From positions 1-64,000 of the forward strand of contig CAUTZA010000001.1 in assembly GCA_963542845.1 (NCBI GenBank): DNA of 64,000 nt, in the 5' to 3' direction. Below, one piece after another: positions 29,140-40,319 of the stretch; position 1 is the stretch's first letter; every line of letters starts with the position of its first letter. The DNA is from JABCPO02 sp963542845. Lineage in GTDB: Bacteria; Bacillota; Clostridia; TANB77; CAG-508. The translations under genes and the position numbers were made by a program. The notes under the pieces were generated by a model, which was given only the letters and a program-made list of their open reading frames with translations, was not told where the DNA came from and did not search any database.

Positions 29140-29845
29140 ATGTATAAAAGAGTATTAATTAAAATAAGTGGTGAAGCTTTAGGAGGTGGAAAAGGAAAAG
29201 GAATTGACTTTGAAATCTTAAAAGAAGTTGCATCAGAAATTAAAAAGATAGTATCAAAAGGTGTAGAAGTAGGAATTGTTGTAGGGGGCCGGAAACTTCT
29301 GGAGAGGAAGAGAAGGAGTTGGGATTGAAAAAACAACTTCAGACTATATGGGAATGCTTGCAACAACAATGAATGGACTTGCACTTCAAGATACATTAGA
29401 AAATATGGGTATTGCAACAAGAATCCAAACAGCAATTACTATGGGAAAAATAGGTGAAGTATATAATACTAAGAAAAGTAATGAACTTATATCTAAAAAT
29501 GTTGTAACAATTTTTACATGTGGTACTGGTAATCCATTTTTTAGTACAGATACTGCAGCAATAATGAGAGCAATAGAAATAAAAGCAGATATTATATTAC
29601 TTGCTAAAAATGTTGATGGATTGTATACAAAAGATCCTAAAAAATATAAAGATGCTGCCATGATATCAAAAATTACATTTAAAGAAGTTCTTGAACATGA
29701 TTTAAAAGCAGTAGATACAGCAGGAATTACTTTATGTAGAGAATGGAATAAGGATGTTTTGTTATTTGGGCTTAGAGAAAAAGGCGCAATGTATAGAGCG
29801 GCAATGGGAGAAAAAATAGGAACCCTTATAACAAACCAAGAGTAA
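29140..29845 (+). CDS. pyrH: Uridylate kinase, one +1 recoding site
   Basis: Phosphorylates UMP to UDP; hexameric amino-acid-kinase fold. RVLIKISGEALGG at the N-terminus, then VVGGGNFWRGREG after correction, TSDYMGMLATTMNGLALQD, and TGNPFFSTDTAA. CGG site 29290 (GGC-C-GGA) supplies the third Gly of the phosphate-binding GGGN loop. Corrected length 234 aa. Followed closely by frr and uppS, a classic gene order (pyrH-frr-uppS). Confidence 0.93.
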
Positions 29846-29876
29846 TAAAAAAAATTATAGATAAAAAGGAGTAAAA

Positions 29877-30425
29877 ATGAAAATAGCAGAAGTAGAAAAT
29901 AAAATGAAAGATAGAATAGATTTTTTTGAAGAAAGTTTATCAGAAATAAGAGCAGGAAGAGCAAATCCAGCAATATTAAATAGAGTAATGGTAGAATATT
30001 ATGGAACGCCAACACCAATAAACCAAGTGTCATCAGTATCTGTTCCAGAAGCAAGACAAATACTTATACAACCATGGGATATGACTATTTTAAAAGCAAT
30101 AGAAAGAGCAATAATAGAAGCAAACTTAGGAATTAATCCACAAAATGATGGAAAATGTATAAGATTAGTATTCCCAGAACTTACAGAAGAAAGAAGAAAA
30201 GATATAGTTAAGGAAATAAAAGAATTAACAGAAAATACAAAAGTTTTAATAAGAAATATAAGAAGAGAAGCTATAGAAACTATAAAAAAAGAAGAAAAAA
30301 ATAAAGAAATATCAGAAGATGATCTAAAAAAAGGTGAAGAAGAAATACAAAAAGTAACAGATAAGTTTGTTAAAATTGCAGAAGAAAAATATGAAAAAAA
30401 ATGTAAGGAGATAATGACAATATAA
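29877..30425 (+). CDS. frr: Ribosome recycling factor
   Basis: Splits post-termination ribosomes with EF-G. 182 aa with RAGRANPAILNRV, YGTPTPINQVSSVSVPEARQ, QPWDMTILKAIERAI and the C-terminal three-helix bundle. ATG follows AAAAGGAG. No CGG site. The stop overlaps the uppS ATG by one base. Confidence 0.95.
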   Translation: MKIAEVENKMKDRIDFFEESLSEIRAGRANPAILNRVMVEYYGTPTPINQVSSVSVPEARQILIQPWDMTILKAIERAIIEANLGINPQNDGKCIRLVFPELTEERRKDIVKEIKELTENTKVLIRNIRREAIETIKKEEKNKEISEDDLKKGEEEIQKVTDKFVKIAEEKYEKKCKEIMTI

Positions 30426-31120
30426 TGGATGTAAATCATATTGCTATAATCTTAGATGGGAACAGAAGATGGGCTAAAGATAGAGGACTTGATAAATATT
30501 TAGGGCATAAAGAAGGAGCTAAAAATTTAGAAGAGCTTGCTAAAAAAGCAAATGAAAAAGGATTAAAATATCTTACTGTATATACATTTTCAACAGAAAA
30601 TTGGAAAAGATCAAAAGAAGAAGTAACATATCTTATGAAGATATTTACAATATATTTTAAAAGACTATTAAAAAGAATTAATGACTATAATATTAAGATA
30701 AAGTTTTTTAGTAGTAGAGATGGACTTACAAAAGATTTAATAAAAATGATAGATGATATAGAAGAAATAAGTAAAAATAATACAGGACTTCAAATAAACT
30801 TATGTTTTAACTATGGTGGAAGAAGAGAAATAACAGAAGCAGCAAGAAAGATTTCAGAAGATGTATTAAATGGTAAGATAAAAGTAGAAGATATAACAGA
30901 AGAAATGTTTTCTAAAAAGCTATATTCAAGTGATATACCAGATCCAGATATATTAATAAGGACAAGTGGGGAAAAGCGTTTAAGCAACTTTTTACCATGG
31001 CAGCTTACTTATGCAGAGTTTTTCTTTGTTAATAAACATTGGCCAGATTTTAAAATAGAAGATTTAGAAGAAATAGTAGCAGAATATAATACTAGAAATA
31101 GAAGATTTGGAGCAGGATAA
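30425..31120 (+). CDS. uppS: Isoprenyl transferase (undecaprenyl diphosphate synthase)
   Basis: Cis-prenyltransferase making the C55 carrier lipid for cell-wall synthesis. HIAIILDGNRRWAKDRG at the N-terminus contains the catalytic Asp; TVYTFSTENWKRSKEE and IRTSGEKRLSNFLPWQL and AEFFF are family motifs. 231 aa. Here the usual cdsA-dxr-rseP genes do not follow; instead a zinc-ribbon membrane protein and polC come next. Confidence 0.94.
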   Translation: MDVNHIAIILDGNRRWAKDRGLDKYLGHKEGAKNLEELAKKANEKGLKYLTVYTFSTENWKRSKEEVTYLMKIFTIYFKRLLKRINDYNIKIKFFSSRDGLTKDLIKMIDDIEEISKNNTGLQINLCFNYGGRREITEAARKISEDVLNGKIKVEDITEEMFSKKLYSSDIPDPDILIRTSGEKRLSNFLPWQLTYAEFFFVNKHWPDFKIEDLEEIVAEYNTRNRRFGAG

Positions 31121-31125
31121 AATAT

Positions 31126-31986
31126 ATGAACAAAAAAAATGATATAAGGGAACAAAAGATAAGAACAGGAAGAAAAAACAGTAAAAAAAATAATGATAAA
31201 AAAGTGGAAATAAATAAGTGTATAGTATGTGGTAGAGAAATAAAAAAAGGGGAAAAGTTCTGCACTAAATGCTATACAGATATAAAAAAATATAATGAAG
31301 AAAATAAAAAAAATGTATATATAGAAGATATTTCAGAAGAATTCTTAAAAGAACTTTCTAATAATTATAATCATTATGAAAAAAAAGTGGATGAAAAAAC
31401 AGGAATATCATATATAGAGATGACATATGTATATAATTATTTTAGAGATAATTTAATTAAGAATATAGATATAACATTTATACTTCTTGCACTTTTTATG
31501 ATATTAATTTCTAAAATGTATGAAATAAATATAGTACTTGCTATATTAATGATGCTAATTTATGGGGGTGTATGCTACTTTAAAAATGAATATTATAAGA
31601 TGAAGAAAAAAGGGATGGTAATAAGATTTTTTTCTAACATGATGATTAAATCAACAAAACTTATAATAGATAAAAGGGAAAAAGTAGAATATTCCAAAAT
31701 ACTAGATATTAAACAATACAAGAGATTCAGTTTCTTACCAACAACATTATTTTTTGAAGAAGAAGGAAAAACAGGAATATTTACAAGGGGAGTAAGTATT
31801 GAAGATGTGTATAAGCTTGATGAATTTGCACCACTTCTTGTAGGAATAACAGGATATACAGAACCTAAAGGAGGAGCAACAAAAACAGTAGAAGAACTCC
31901 TAAAAGATAGTTTTGTTACGATAAAGAATTCACTTTTAAAAGAAAATAATAATAATATTAAGAGTAATAAGAAGAACAACAAATAG
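31126..31986 (+). CDS. Zinc-ribbon membrane protein of unknown function
   Basis: A 286-aa protein: lysine-rich start, a treble-clef-like zinc ribbon CIVCGREIKKGEKFCTKC at about residues 27-44, two hydrophobic segments at about 108-147, and a soluble C-terminal half with KILDIKQYKRFSF that looks like a small beta domain of the kind found in bacterial PH-like proteins, then an Asn/Lys tail. It starts 6 bases after uppS. No CGG site and no firm family. Confidence 0.5.
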   Translation: MNKKNDIREQKIRTGRKNSKKNNDKKVEINKCIVCGREIKKGEKFCTKCYTDIKKYNEENKKNVYIEDISEEFLKELSNNYNHYEKKVDEKTGISYIEMTYVYNYFRDNLIKNIDITFILLALFMILISKMYEINIVLAILMMLIYGGVCYFKNEYYKMKKKGMVIRFFSNMMIKSTKLIIDKREKVEYSKILDIKQYKRFSFLPTTLFFEEEGKTGIFTRGVSIEDVYKLDEFAPLLVGITGYTEPKGGATKTVEELLKDSFVTIKNSLLKENNNNIKSNKKNNK

Positions 31987-32064
31987 AAATAGATAAACAA
32001 GTAAAAATAAATAAAAAATAATAGTAGTAGAAGAGAATGGATAAATAAAATTGGGGAGAACAAT

Positions 32065-35000
32065 ATGTTTGAAAAGTGGTTTAAAGAAAATAATGAAAAC
32101 ATATATATATTAAAAGAAGATTTAGATATATTAAATTCTGATAAAGATTTAAATATACTAAATCTTTATTTAAATCTTGAAGATAGAAATGCTAATATAT
32201 TAAACATATTAACAGATATTATATTCTTAAAAGAAAATATAATAAGGGAATATAATAAAGATAGAAATTTTGAGATTAAGATTATTAATGAAAATAGTGA
32301 TAATAATTCTGAAATTTTAGAAGATATTTTAAAAGAAAATTGGGATAATATATTAAAATATATTTCTATAGGAGAACCATTATTTTATCAAATGGTAAAA
32401 AATTCAATACCTTTTAATTTAAATAAGATTAGTAATGGAGAAGATTTAGAAGAGGTTAATGAATATAATATTGTAATAGCATTTGCAAATAATCCAGTAC
32501 TATATTTAAAAAATAAGAATTTTGAAATAGTTTTAAAAAATCTTTTAGAAGGAATATATAATAGTAAGATAAATATTAGTATAGAATCAAACAGAAATGA
32601 TATAGATATATTAAGAGAAAAGAAGCTTAAAGAAGAAGAACAATATGAAAATGATAAAAAGGAAATAAGTAGAAATTATATATTACAAAGTGCGTTAAAT
32701 AGGGAAAATAGAGAAAAAGATAAAGAAAATTCTAAAGAAAATATACAAGAAAATAGTAGTAATGGTGTTAAAGCAAATAAGGAAAAACAACAAATTAAAC
32801 AAAGTGAAAATATGAATAATTTGCAAGAAAAGAAAGCTACAAGTAAAAGTGGAACTGATAAGGAAAAGAAACATATTTTTGGAAGAATGCCGTATGGTAA
32901 AGAAGTACCAGTAGTTAAAGTAAAAGGTATACATGAAAATCTTGGAGATATAATAATAGTTGGAGAAATTATTGATAAGGAAATAAGGGAGATAAGAGAA
33001 GACTTAAGCTTAGCAAGTTATGCAGTATATGATGGAACTTCAAGTATTATGGTTAAAAAGTTCTTAAAAAAAGAAGAAATAGAAGATGTAGAAAAAAGAA
33101 TAAAAGAACATATGTCACAAGATGGACTTTTTAAGATATATGGAAAACCACGGATTTGATACATTCGCAAAAGAGATAACAATAACAGCACTTCGGAATG
33201 ATAGAAGATGGAACAAAAGAAAAAAATCTTAAAAAAGATAATGCACCTGTAAAAAGGGTAGAACTTAGAGCACATACAATGATGAGTCAATTAGATCGGA
33301 GTAATACCTGTTAAAGACTTATTTGAAAGAGCTAAAAACTATGGGATGAAAGCAGTTGCAGTAACAGATTTAGGAGTTGTACAGTCATTCCCAGATGCAA
33401 TGAATGTATCACGGAAAAACAGAAGTAGAAGCAATATATGGTGTTGATGCATATCTTGCAATAGACAGTACATCTGCTATAAGTTTTTTAGATGAAAGAA
33501 GAAATATACAAGATGAATATTGTGTACTTGACATAGAAACAACAGGGCTTTCATTTAGAACAGATAAAATAACAGAATTTGGTATTATAAAAGTGAAAAA
33601 TGGAGAGATTATAGACGAGTTTGAATGTTTTGTAAATCCAGAAATGGATATACCAGAAGAAGTTGTAAAAATAACAAATATAACTAATGAAATGGTAAAA
33701 GATGCAGAAACAATAGATAAGATAATGCCAAAAGTTATGGAGTTTATAGGTGATTCTATTTTAGTTGCACATAATGCAGACTTTGATATCGGGTTTATAA
33801 GATATAATGCAGAACTTCTACGGATATGAGTTTTCAAATATGTATATAGATACATTAAGACTTGCAAAACAAATATTTCCAGAGCTTAATAGATTTAAAC
33901 TTGGAAAAATTGCAGAATATTTAGGAATAGAAGTAATTGTAGCACATAGAGCATTAGATGATGTTAAAACACTTATACATGTATTTAATGAAATGCTTAA
34001 AAGGATTGAAAAAGAAAATATATCTACATGGAAAGAATTTGAAGAAAAATGGAAAGTAGATGAAGATGCATACAAAAAATATCCAATGTATAATGCAACA
34101 ATACTTGTAACAAAACAAATAGGTATCAAAAACCTATATAAACTTATATCATATTCACATGTAAATCATTATTATATGAAGCCTAGAATATTAAAAAGTA
34201 TATATGAAGAAAATTCTGAAGGCCTTATAATCGGTTCTCGGAAATAGCTCACGGAGAATTATACAGGGCGATTGAAAACCGGAAAGACAGATGAAGAGAT
34301 AGAAGAAATAGCAGAAACATATGACTTTTTAGAAGTACAACCACCAGAAAATGATGAATACAAGATAGAACTTCGGAATATTTAAATCAAGAGAAGATAT
34401 AGAAAAGATTATAGAAAAAATAGTAGAAATTGGTAAAAAGTTAAATAAAAAGGTTGTAGCAACAGGAGATATTTTTGTACTTGATGAACAAGACATGATA
34501 TATAGGGAAATATTACATGTAGGACAAAAGAAGAAAAATGCAAACATACAACCAAAGGCATATTTTAGAACAACAGATGAAATGCTTAAAGAGTTTAGAT
34601 TCTTAGGAGAAGAAAAAGCAAAAGAAATAGTTGTAGATAATTCAAACTATATATATGAAATGATAGAAAAAGGTATAAGACCTATATCTAAAGATAAGGC
34701 AACACCATATATTGTAGGATGTGAAGATACAATTAGGAATATAACATATAGTAAGGCAGAAGAACTATACCGGAAATCCACTTCCAGAGATTGTAGAAAA
34801 AAGACTTAAAAAAGAACTAGACTCAATAATCAATAATGGTTTCTCTGTTATGTATATAATTGCACAAAAATTGGTACATAAGTCAAATGAAGATGGATAT
34901 ATTGTAGGTTCAAGAGGGTCTGTAGGTTCAAGTCTTGTTGCATATATGACAGGTATTACAGAAGTAAATTCACTTAAACCACATTACAGGTGTAAAAAGT

Positions 35001-36598
35001 GTAAATTTAGTGATTTTAGTGATTTTGGAGTATTAAACCGGATATGATCTTCCAGATAGAAAATGTCCAAATTGTGGTGAAGAACTTGTAAAAGATGGAC
35101 TAGATATTCCTTTTGAAACATTCTTAGGATTTACAGGGAATAAGGAGCCAGATATAGACCTTAACTTTTCAGATGAATATCAATCAACAGCACATAAATA
35201 TACAGAAGAAATAATAGGTGGAGGAACAACATTTAAAGCAGGTACAATAGGTACAATTGCAGAAAAAACAGCATTCCGGATATGTTAAAGGATATTTTGA
35301 TGACAAAGGTGAAAAGGTATCAAACTCAGAAATAGCAAGAATAGCTAAAGGTTGTACAGGTGTTAAAAGAACAACAGGACAACACCCTGGAGGAATTATA
35401 GTTGTACCAGAAGGAAGAGAAATATATGAATTTTGTCCAGTACAAAAACCCGCAGATAATTCAGATATTGATATAATCACAACACATTTTGACTATCACA
35501 AAATTGACCATAACCTATTAAAACTAGATATATTAGGACATTTAGATCCAACAATGATTAGACATCTTCAAGATATTACAGGGATAAATCCTACAAAGAT
35601 AAGACTTGATGATAAGGAAACAATGAGTATATTTAGTTCTACAGAAGCACTTGGAGTAAAACCAGAAGATATTGGTTCAAAGGTTGGAACATTTGGTGTT
35701 CCAGAATTTGGTACTAAGTTTGTTCGTGATATGCTTGTAGATACAAAACCTAAAACATTTGAAGAACTTATACGTATTTCTGGACTTTCACATGGTACAG
35801 ATGTGTGGTTAAATAATGCACAAGATCTTGTAAATAACAAAACAGCAACACTTAGTGAGGCAATTTGTACACGTGATGATATCATGATATATCTAATGAA
35901 TAAGGGAGTTGAAGCAGAACTTGCATTTACCATAATGGAAAGTGTAAGAAAGGGAAAAGGATTAAAACCAGAATGGGAAGAAGCAATGAGAGAAAATAAT
36001 GTTCCAGAATGGTATATCCTTTCATGTAAGAAGATAAAATATATGTTCCCTAAGGCCCATGCAGCGGCATATGTTACAAATGCTTTTAGAATTGCATGGT
36101 TTAAAGTACATAAACCAGCAGCATATTATACAGCATTTTTTAGTGTAAGAAGTGGTGGAGATTTTGATGCAACATATATGATTTATGGACTAGATAAACT
36201 AAAAAGAAAGATGGATGAGATAAAAGAACTACCTAAACAAGGAGTAAAAGAAAAAGGAATATATTCACTTTGTGAAATAGTATATGAAATGAACAAAAGA
36301 GGAATAGAATTTTTACCAATTGACCTTTATGAGTCAGATGCTAAAAAGTTTAAACTAATAGATGAAAATCATATATTACCACCTATAAGTTCAATACCAG
36401 GACTTCGGTGAAATTGCTGCAGAAAACATATTTAAAGCAGCTCAAGAGATAAAGAAAGAAAACCAAACATTCTTTACTAAAGAAGAGGTTAAGTTAAAAT
36501 GTAAGATTGGTACATCTACAATTACATTATTAGACCAATTTGGACTTTTAGATGGTATACAAGAAACAGCACAGTCAAGTATATTTGATATGATGTAA
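32065..36598 (+). CDS. polC: DNA polymerase III PolC-type alpha subunit, thirteen +1 recoding sites
   Basis: Main replicative polymerase of Gram-positive bacteria. Corrected length 1506 aa. CGG sites: 33151, 33194, 33297, 33412, 33821, 34239, 34252, 34280, 34374, 34771, 35039, 35277 and 36406. Domains: N-terminal region and charged linker (1-270), OB fold (280-360), PHP N-part, inserted 3'-5' exonuclease with LDIETTGLSF at about 487 and HNADFDIGF, PHP C-part, polymerase core with GSRGSVGSSLVAYM, zinc cysteines CKKC...CPNCG at about 970-1000 and catalytic PDIDLNFS at about 1026, then GQHPGG and the helix-hairpin end. All sites lie from the OB fold onwards. Making one full molecule needs thirteen successive shifts, so each must be highly efficient. 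Confidence 0.94.
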
Positions 36599-36627
36599 GT
36601 GATTACAGACAATAAATAAGTGAGATG

Positions 36628-36656
36628 TTGACAAATTATGTAAAGGGCGATATAAT
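36628..36656 (+). promoter_or_regulatory. Consensus sigma-A promoter
   Basis: TTGACA (36628-36633), 17-base spacer, TATAAT (36651-36656), 58 bases before the following start codon. Confidence 0.8.
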
Positions 36657-36714
36657 ATTATTGTAATAAAAATAAGATAACTTGCACAAATGTGTGAGTT
36701 AAAAGGAGAGAGAA

Positions 36715-37086
36715 ATGTTATCAAGAGAAAATTTTAAAGAAGAATTTATTAATCTTGTAGAAGAAGGTAAAATACAAGTGGATAAAGCTTTGGACAAAGC
36801 AAATAAAGAGTATAATGATAATTACATTGCTCATCATGGAGTAGATGCATTAAAGAAATTTTTTGATACTAAATGGGAGAAAAGAGTAGATGAATTGTTC
36901 TCCTTTGTTGAAGATAATTTTAGAGTATCAAAAGAACAAGAATTCATAAATGAAATTAAAGAAGAATATGGATTTTGTAAGGATTTCTTTAATGCAGATA
37001 TAAAGAAATACTTTGAAAATATCATTGAAGAACATTTTAAAGGGAAAGAAATAAAAGAAACAGGATGGAACGGAAGAATCCTGTGA
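36715..37086 (+). CDS. Unknown soluble protein (123 aa)
   Basis: Acidic, helical-looking protein without recognised motifs; aromatic-rich pairs KKFFDTKWEKRVDELF and FCKDFFNADIKKYFEN are visible. It has its own consensus promoter, an AAAGGAGAGAG ribosome-binding site and a terminator, so it is a monocistronic, probably well-expressed gene. No CGG in frame (a late AAC-GGA is ordinary). Function not proposed. Confidence 0.6.
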   Translation: MLSRENFKEEFINLVEEGKIQVDKALDKANKEYNDNYIAHHGVDALKKFFDTKWEKRVDELFSFVEDNFRVSKEQEFINEIKEEYGFCKDFFNADIKKYFENIIEEHFKGKEIKETGWNGRIL

Positions 37087-37105
37087 CAAGTTTTTATAAC
37101 AAAAG

Positions 37106-37150
37106 AAACACTTAAATTATTAGTTTTATCTAATAGTTTAGGTGTTTTTG
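37106..37150 (+). terminator. Intrinsic terminator
   Basis: AAACACTTAAATTATTAG and CTAATAGTTTAGGTGTTT form an imperfect long stem followed by TT. Confidence 0.65.
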
Positions 37151-37214
37151 CTATTTTAACTAATTAAATATGATATAATAATTTTAATATATATTGTTAT
37201 GAAAGTAGGTAAAA

Positions 37215-38251
37215 ATGATAAAGCCAAAGAAACTTAAAAAAGGTGATAAAGTTGCAATTGTAAGTCTATCTAGTGGACTTGCAGGAGAAGAAATGTTTAG
37301 ACATAGATATGAACTAGGAAAGAAGAGGTTAGAACAGTTAGGATTCAATGTAGTTACAATGAAAAATGCATTAAAAGGCATAGAATATTTGTATAATTAT
37401 CCAGAAAAAAGAGCAGAAGATTTTATGGAAGCTATACTAGACAAAGATATTAAAGGGATAATATGTAATATTGGTGGTGATGATACGATAAGATTATTAC
37501 CATATATTGATTTTGAAGCTATAGTAAATAATCCTAAAGTATTTATGGGATATTCAGATACAACAATAAACCATTTTATAATGCAAAAAGCAGGAGTTGT
37601 ATCATATTATGGACCTGCTGTAATGACAGATTTTGCAGAAAATAATAATATACATACATATACATTAAAATATATTAATGAAGTATTATTGGAAAATAGG
37701 GAAGATATAGTAATTAAATCAAGTGATAAGTGGACTAGTGAATATCTTGATTGGGCTATTGAAGAAAATGATAATATATCTAGAAAGATGAATGAAGAAA
37801 AATATGGATATGAGGTACTTCAAGGAAACGGAACATTTACTGGAGAACTTTTAGGTGGATGTACTGATGTATTTCCTATGATGGTAGGAACAAAAATTTG
37901 GCCTAAAAAAGAAGAATGGAAGAATAAGATATTATTTTTAGAAACAAGTGAAGATGAGATAAAACCACTATACCTACAATATATTTTAAGAAATTTAGTA
38001 GCACAGGGAATATTTGAAGAAATATCTCGGAATAATAGTACGGAAAACCTAAAAATGAGAAATATTATGAAGAGTATAAGCAGGTGTATAAGAATATTGC
38101 ATATGAAGCAGGTAAAAAAAACTTACCAATATTATATAATGTAAACTTTGGACATACATCACCAATGGCAATATTACCTTTAGGGCTAAAAGTAGAAGTT
38201 GACTTAGATAAAAAAGAAATAAGGTTTTTAGAAAAGCCAATGGAAGATTAA
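37215..38251 (+). CDS. LD-carboxypeptidase / MccF-like S66 peptidase, two +1 recoding sites
   Basis: Serine peptidase family S66, which trims murein tetrapeptides or cleaves microcin-type acyl adenylates. PKKLKKGDKVAIVSLSSG at the start, the nucleophile-region IGGDDTIRLLPYID and FMGYSDTT at about residues 88-121, GELLGGCTDV at about 212, and FLETSEDEI carry the family pattern. CGG sites 38028 (TCT-C-GGA) and 38041 (GTA-C-GGA), only 13 bases apart, give ISGIIVGKPKNE and the C-terminal NVNFGHTSPMAILPLG with the catalytic His. Corrected length 344 aa is family-typical. Followed 27 bases later by a PHP gene. Confidence 0.86.
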
Positions 38252-38278
38252 TAAGATTAGAAAAGGATAGTGAAAATT

Positions 38279-39143
38279 ATGATAGACTTACATACACATA
38301 CAAATTATTCAGACGGAACATGGGATACAAAAAGATTATTAGAAGAAGCAGAAAAAGCAAAGTTGGAAGTTTTAGCTATAACAGACCATGATACATTAGA
38401 TGCACATTTTGAGCTTGGAAAAGATGAGAATTTAAGAAATACATTTACAGGAAAGATTAAAACAGGTATAGAATTTAATACTGTATATGATGGTGTTCAT
38501 TTTCATATGCTTGCATATGATTTTGATATCCATAAGTTACAACCATTTGTTCATAAGTACTATAATTTAAGAAAACCTGATTTAAGATTAGAGTTTGGAG
38601 AAATGATGAAAAGCATTAAGAAAAGTAATCTTAAAATAGATGAAATAATATATGATGAGAAAAAAGGATGGCCTATAGACATTATATATCCTGCAGTTAC
38701 TAAATATGAGGAAAATAGGAAATATTTTAAAGATGAAGAATGGAATGATATAGATGTGTTTTTTAATTCGTGTGTAACAAATAAGAATTTTCCTGTTGCT
38801 GTAAATTTTGAAATACATTATCCAAATGCTAAACTTGTAGCAGAAGAGGTTAGAAAAGCAGGTGGTAAAACATTTGTAGCACATGTATATAGGTATAATC
38901 TAGAAGATGAAATAGCATTTTTAGATATGCTTAAAAATGATAAAATAATTGATGGTGTAGAAGTATATCATTCAAGTTTTACAGAAAAACAAAGTGAAAA
39001 ATTATTAGAATATTGTAATGAAAATAATTTACTAATATCTGGAGGAACAGATTGCCATCGGAGAAAAGAAAAAAGATAGGAAAATAGGAATAGGATATGG
39101 CAATATGTGTATAGATAAAAATATACTAAAAGATTGGAATTAA
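38279..39143 (+). CDS. PHP-domain phosphoesterase (YciV/TrpH type), one +1 recoding site
   Basis: Likely a 3',5'-nucleoside bisphosphate or RNA 5' exonuclease of the polymerase-and-histidinol-phosphatase family. MIDLHTHTNYSDGTW, ITDHDTLDA and GIEFNT carry the metal-binding His/Asp/Glu; KTFVAHVYRYN and the C-terminal GGTDCHG complete the set. CGG site 39059 (CAT-C-GGA) directly follows the last metal-binding His. Corrected 287 aa. An upstream GTG at 38270 is possible, but the SD spacing there is very short. Confidence 0.83.
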
Positions 39144-39165
39144 TGTTAAAATATGCTAATATAGT

Positions 39166-39516
39166 TATAGGTAAACTACATGGTATAGCGTATATTTAGT
39201 GAAAACTAATATATGAGGAAAGTCCGGGCTCCATAAGAGCAATGATACTGGATAACGTCCAGCGAGAGTAATCTTAGGGAAAGTGCAACAGAAAAAAACA
39301 GCTATTATATAGCAATGGTGAAAAAGTGAGGTAAGAGCTCACTAAGAGATATAGTGATATATTTCTTGTGTAAACCCTATCTGGAGCAACGCCTTGTAAT
39401 TCGAGGGATTTATGCTCTTTAAATATCCCTTGTACTGTGCGGCTAGAGGCTAGTAGTAATACTAGTTCGAGATAAATGACCATGCATGACAGAACCCGGC
39501 TTATTGTTTGCCTAAG
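39166..39516 (+). ncRNA. rnpB: RNase P RNA
   Basis: The catalytic RNA that matures tRNA 5' ends. Invariant P4-forming elements are present: GAGGAAAGTCC near 39215 and ACAGAACCCGGCTTA near 39490, plus AGTGCAACAGAAA and GGTAAGAGCTCAC. The ends pair as P1: TAGGTAAAC (39168-39176) with GTTTGCCTA (39506-39514). The exact ends are approximate. It lies just downstream of the PHP gene and before the repeated terminator-promoter unit. Confidence 0.93.
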
Positions 39517-39538
39517 ATATGAATTAACAGGGTAGATG

Positions 39539-39636
39539 GAGATGTATTATTACATCTCTATTTGCATATATATGATATGTTGCAAAAACTATTTTAAGAT
39601 TATATATTATACTTGAAGATATATAGTTTTAAGGAG
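39539..39636 (+). repeat. Direct repeat copy 1: terminator plus promoter cassette
   Basis: About 98 bases nearly identical to 40214-40312. It contains hairpin GAGATGTA-TTAT-TACATCTC with T-rich tail, then TTGCAA (39580-39585), 17-base spacer, TATATT (39603-39608), ending in AAGGAG before the CYTH gene. Confidence 0.88.
39580..39608 (+). promoter_or_regulatory. Promoter of the CYTH gene, within repeat copy 1
   Basis: TTGCAA and TATATT with 17-base spacing, conserved in both repeat copies. Confidence 0.6.
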
Positions 39637-39646
39637 TTATAATTAT

Positions 39647-40207
39647 ATGGGAAAAGAAATAGAAATAAGATATGAATTAAAAAATAAGAATGAATTGGAA
39701 AAATTGTTAAATGAAAAAGCAAAACTTATTCATACAAGCCATCAAATAGATACATATTATGATAATAAATTAAATTCATTTGCAAAAGACCCAGAACATA
39801 TTTATGATTGGTTGAGAGTTAGAGAATCAAATGGGAAAGTTACATTTAATTACAAACATTGGTTACCAGAAGGAGAAGTTATTCGTACATATTGTGAGGA
39901 AAATGAGCTAACTATTTCATCAGCTGAAGAAATGAAAAAAATATTGTGTAACCTAGGATTTGAAGTGTTTATAGTTGTTGATAAATTAAGGAATTCATGG
40001 ATATATGGAGAATATGAAATTTCAATAGATACTGTGAAAGAATTAGGAGACTATATAGAAATTGAATACAAGGGAGAAGATACTAGTGATATTGAAAGTA
40101 TTATTAAGAAATTAAATTATACTTTGGAAGAAATAATAGCAAAAGTTGGAGATGAAGACCATGGTGGATATGGATTTAAATTAATACAAAAGAGATTAAA
40201 AAAGTAA
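39647..40207 (+). CDS. CYTH-domain protein (adenylate cyclase class IV / triphosphatase-like)
   Basis: A 186-aa triphosphate-tunnel metalloenzyme-type protein. The EIEIRYELKN N-terminal signature (ExExK-like), IDTYYDN, WLRVRESNGKVTFNYK, and EIEYKGEDT fit the CyaB/CYTH group, which includes class IV adenylate cyclases and inorganic or thiamine triphosphatases; the reaction is undetermined. No CGG site. It lies between the two copies of the terminator-promoter repeat. Confidence 0.8.
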   Translation: MGKEIEIRYELKNKNELEKLLNEKAKLIHTSHQIDTYYDNKLNSFAKDPEHIYDWLRVRESNGKVTFNYKHWLPEGEVIRTYCEENELTISSAEEMKKILCNLGFEVFIVVDKLRNSWIYGEYEISIDTVKELGDYIEIEYKGEDTSDIESIIKKLNYTLEEIIAKVGDEDHGGYGFKLIQKRLKK

Positions 40208-40213
40208 AAGGTA

Positions 40214-40312
40214 GAGATGTATTATTACATCTCTATTTGCTATATATATGATATGTTGCAAAAACTATTTTTAGATTATATATTATACTTGAAGATATAT
40301 AGTTTTAAGGAG
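40214..40312 (+). repeat. Direct repeat copy 2: terminator plus promoter cassette
   Basis: Second copy of 39539-39636, with TTGCAA at 40256-40261 and TATATT at 40279-40284 (17-base spacing). It ends the CYTH transcript and starts the Nudix transcript. Confidence 0.88.
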
Positions 40313-40319
40313 GTTTAAA

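Noticed and set aside
29386..30054. Long minus-strand ORF opposite pyrH and frr
   Set aside because: Hydrophobic, Leu/Ser-rich shadow of the well-identified plus-strand genes, with no ribosome-binding site. Similar shadows opposite addA (47605-48078) and polC were dropped for the same reason.
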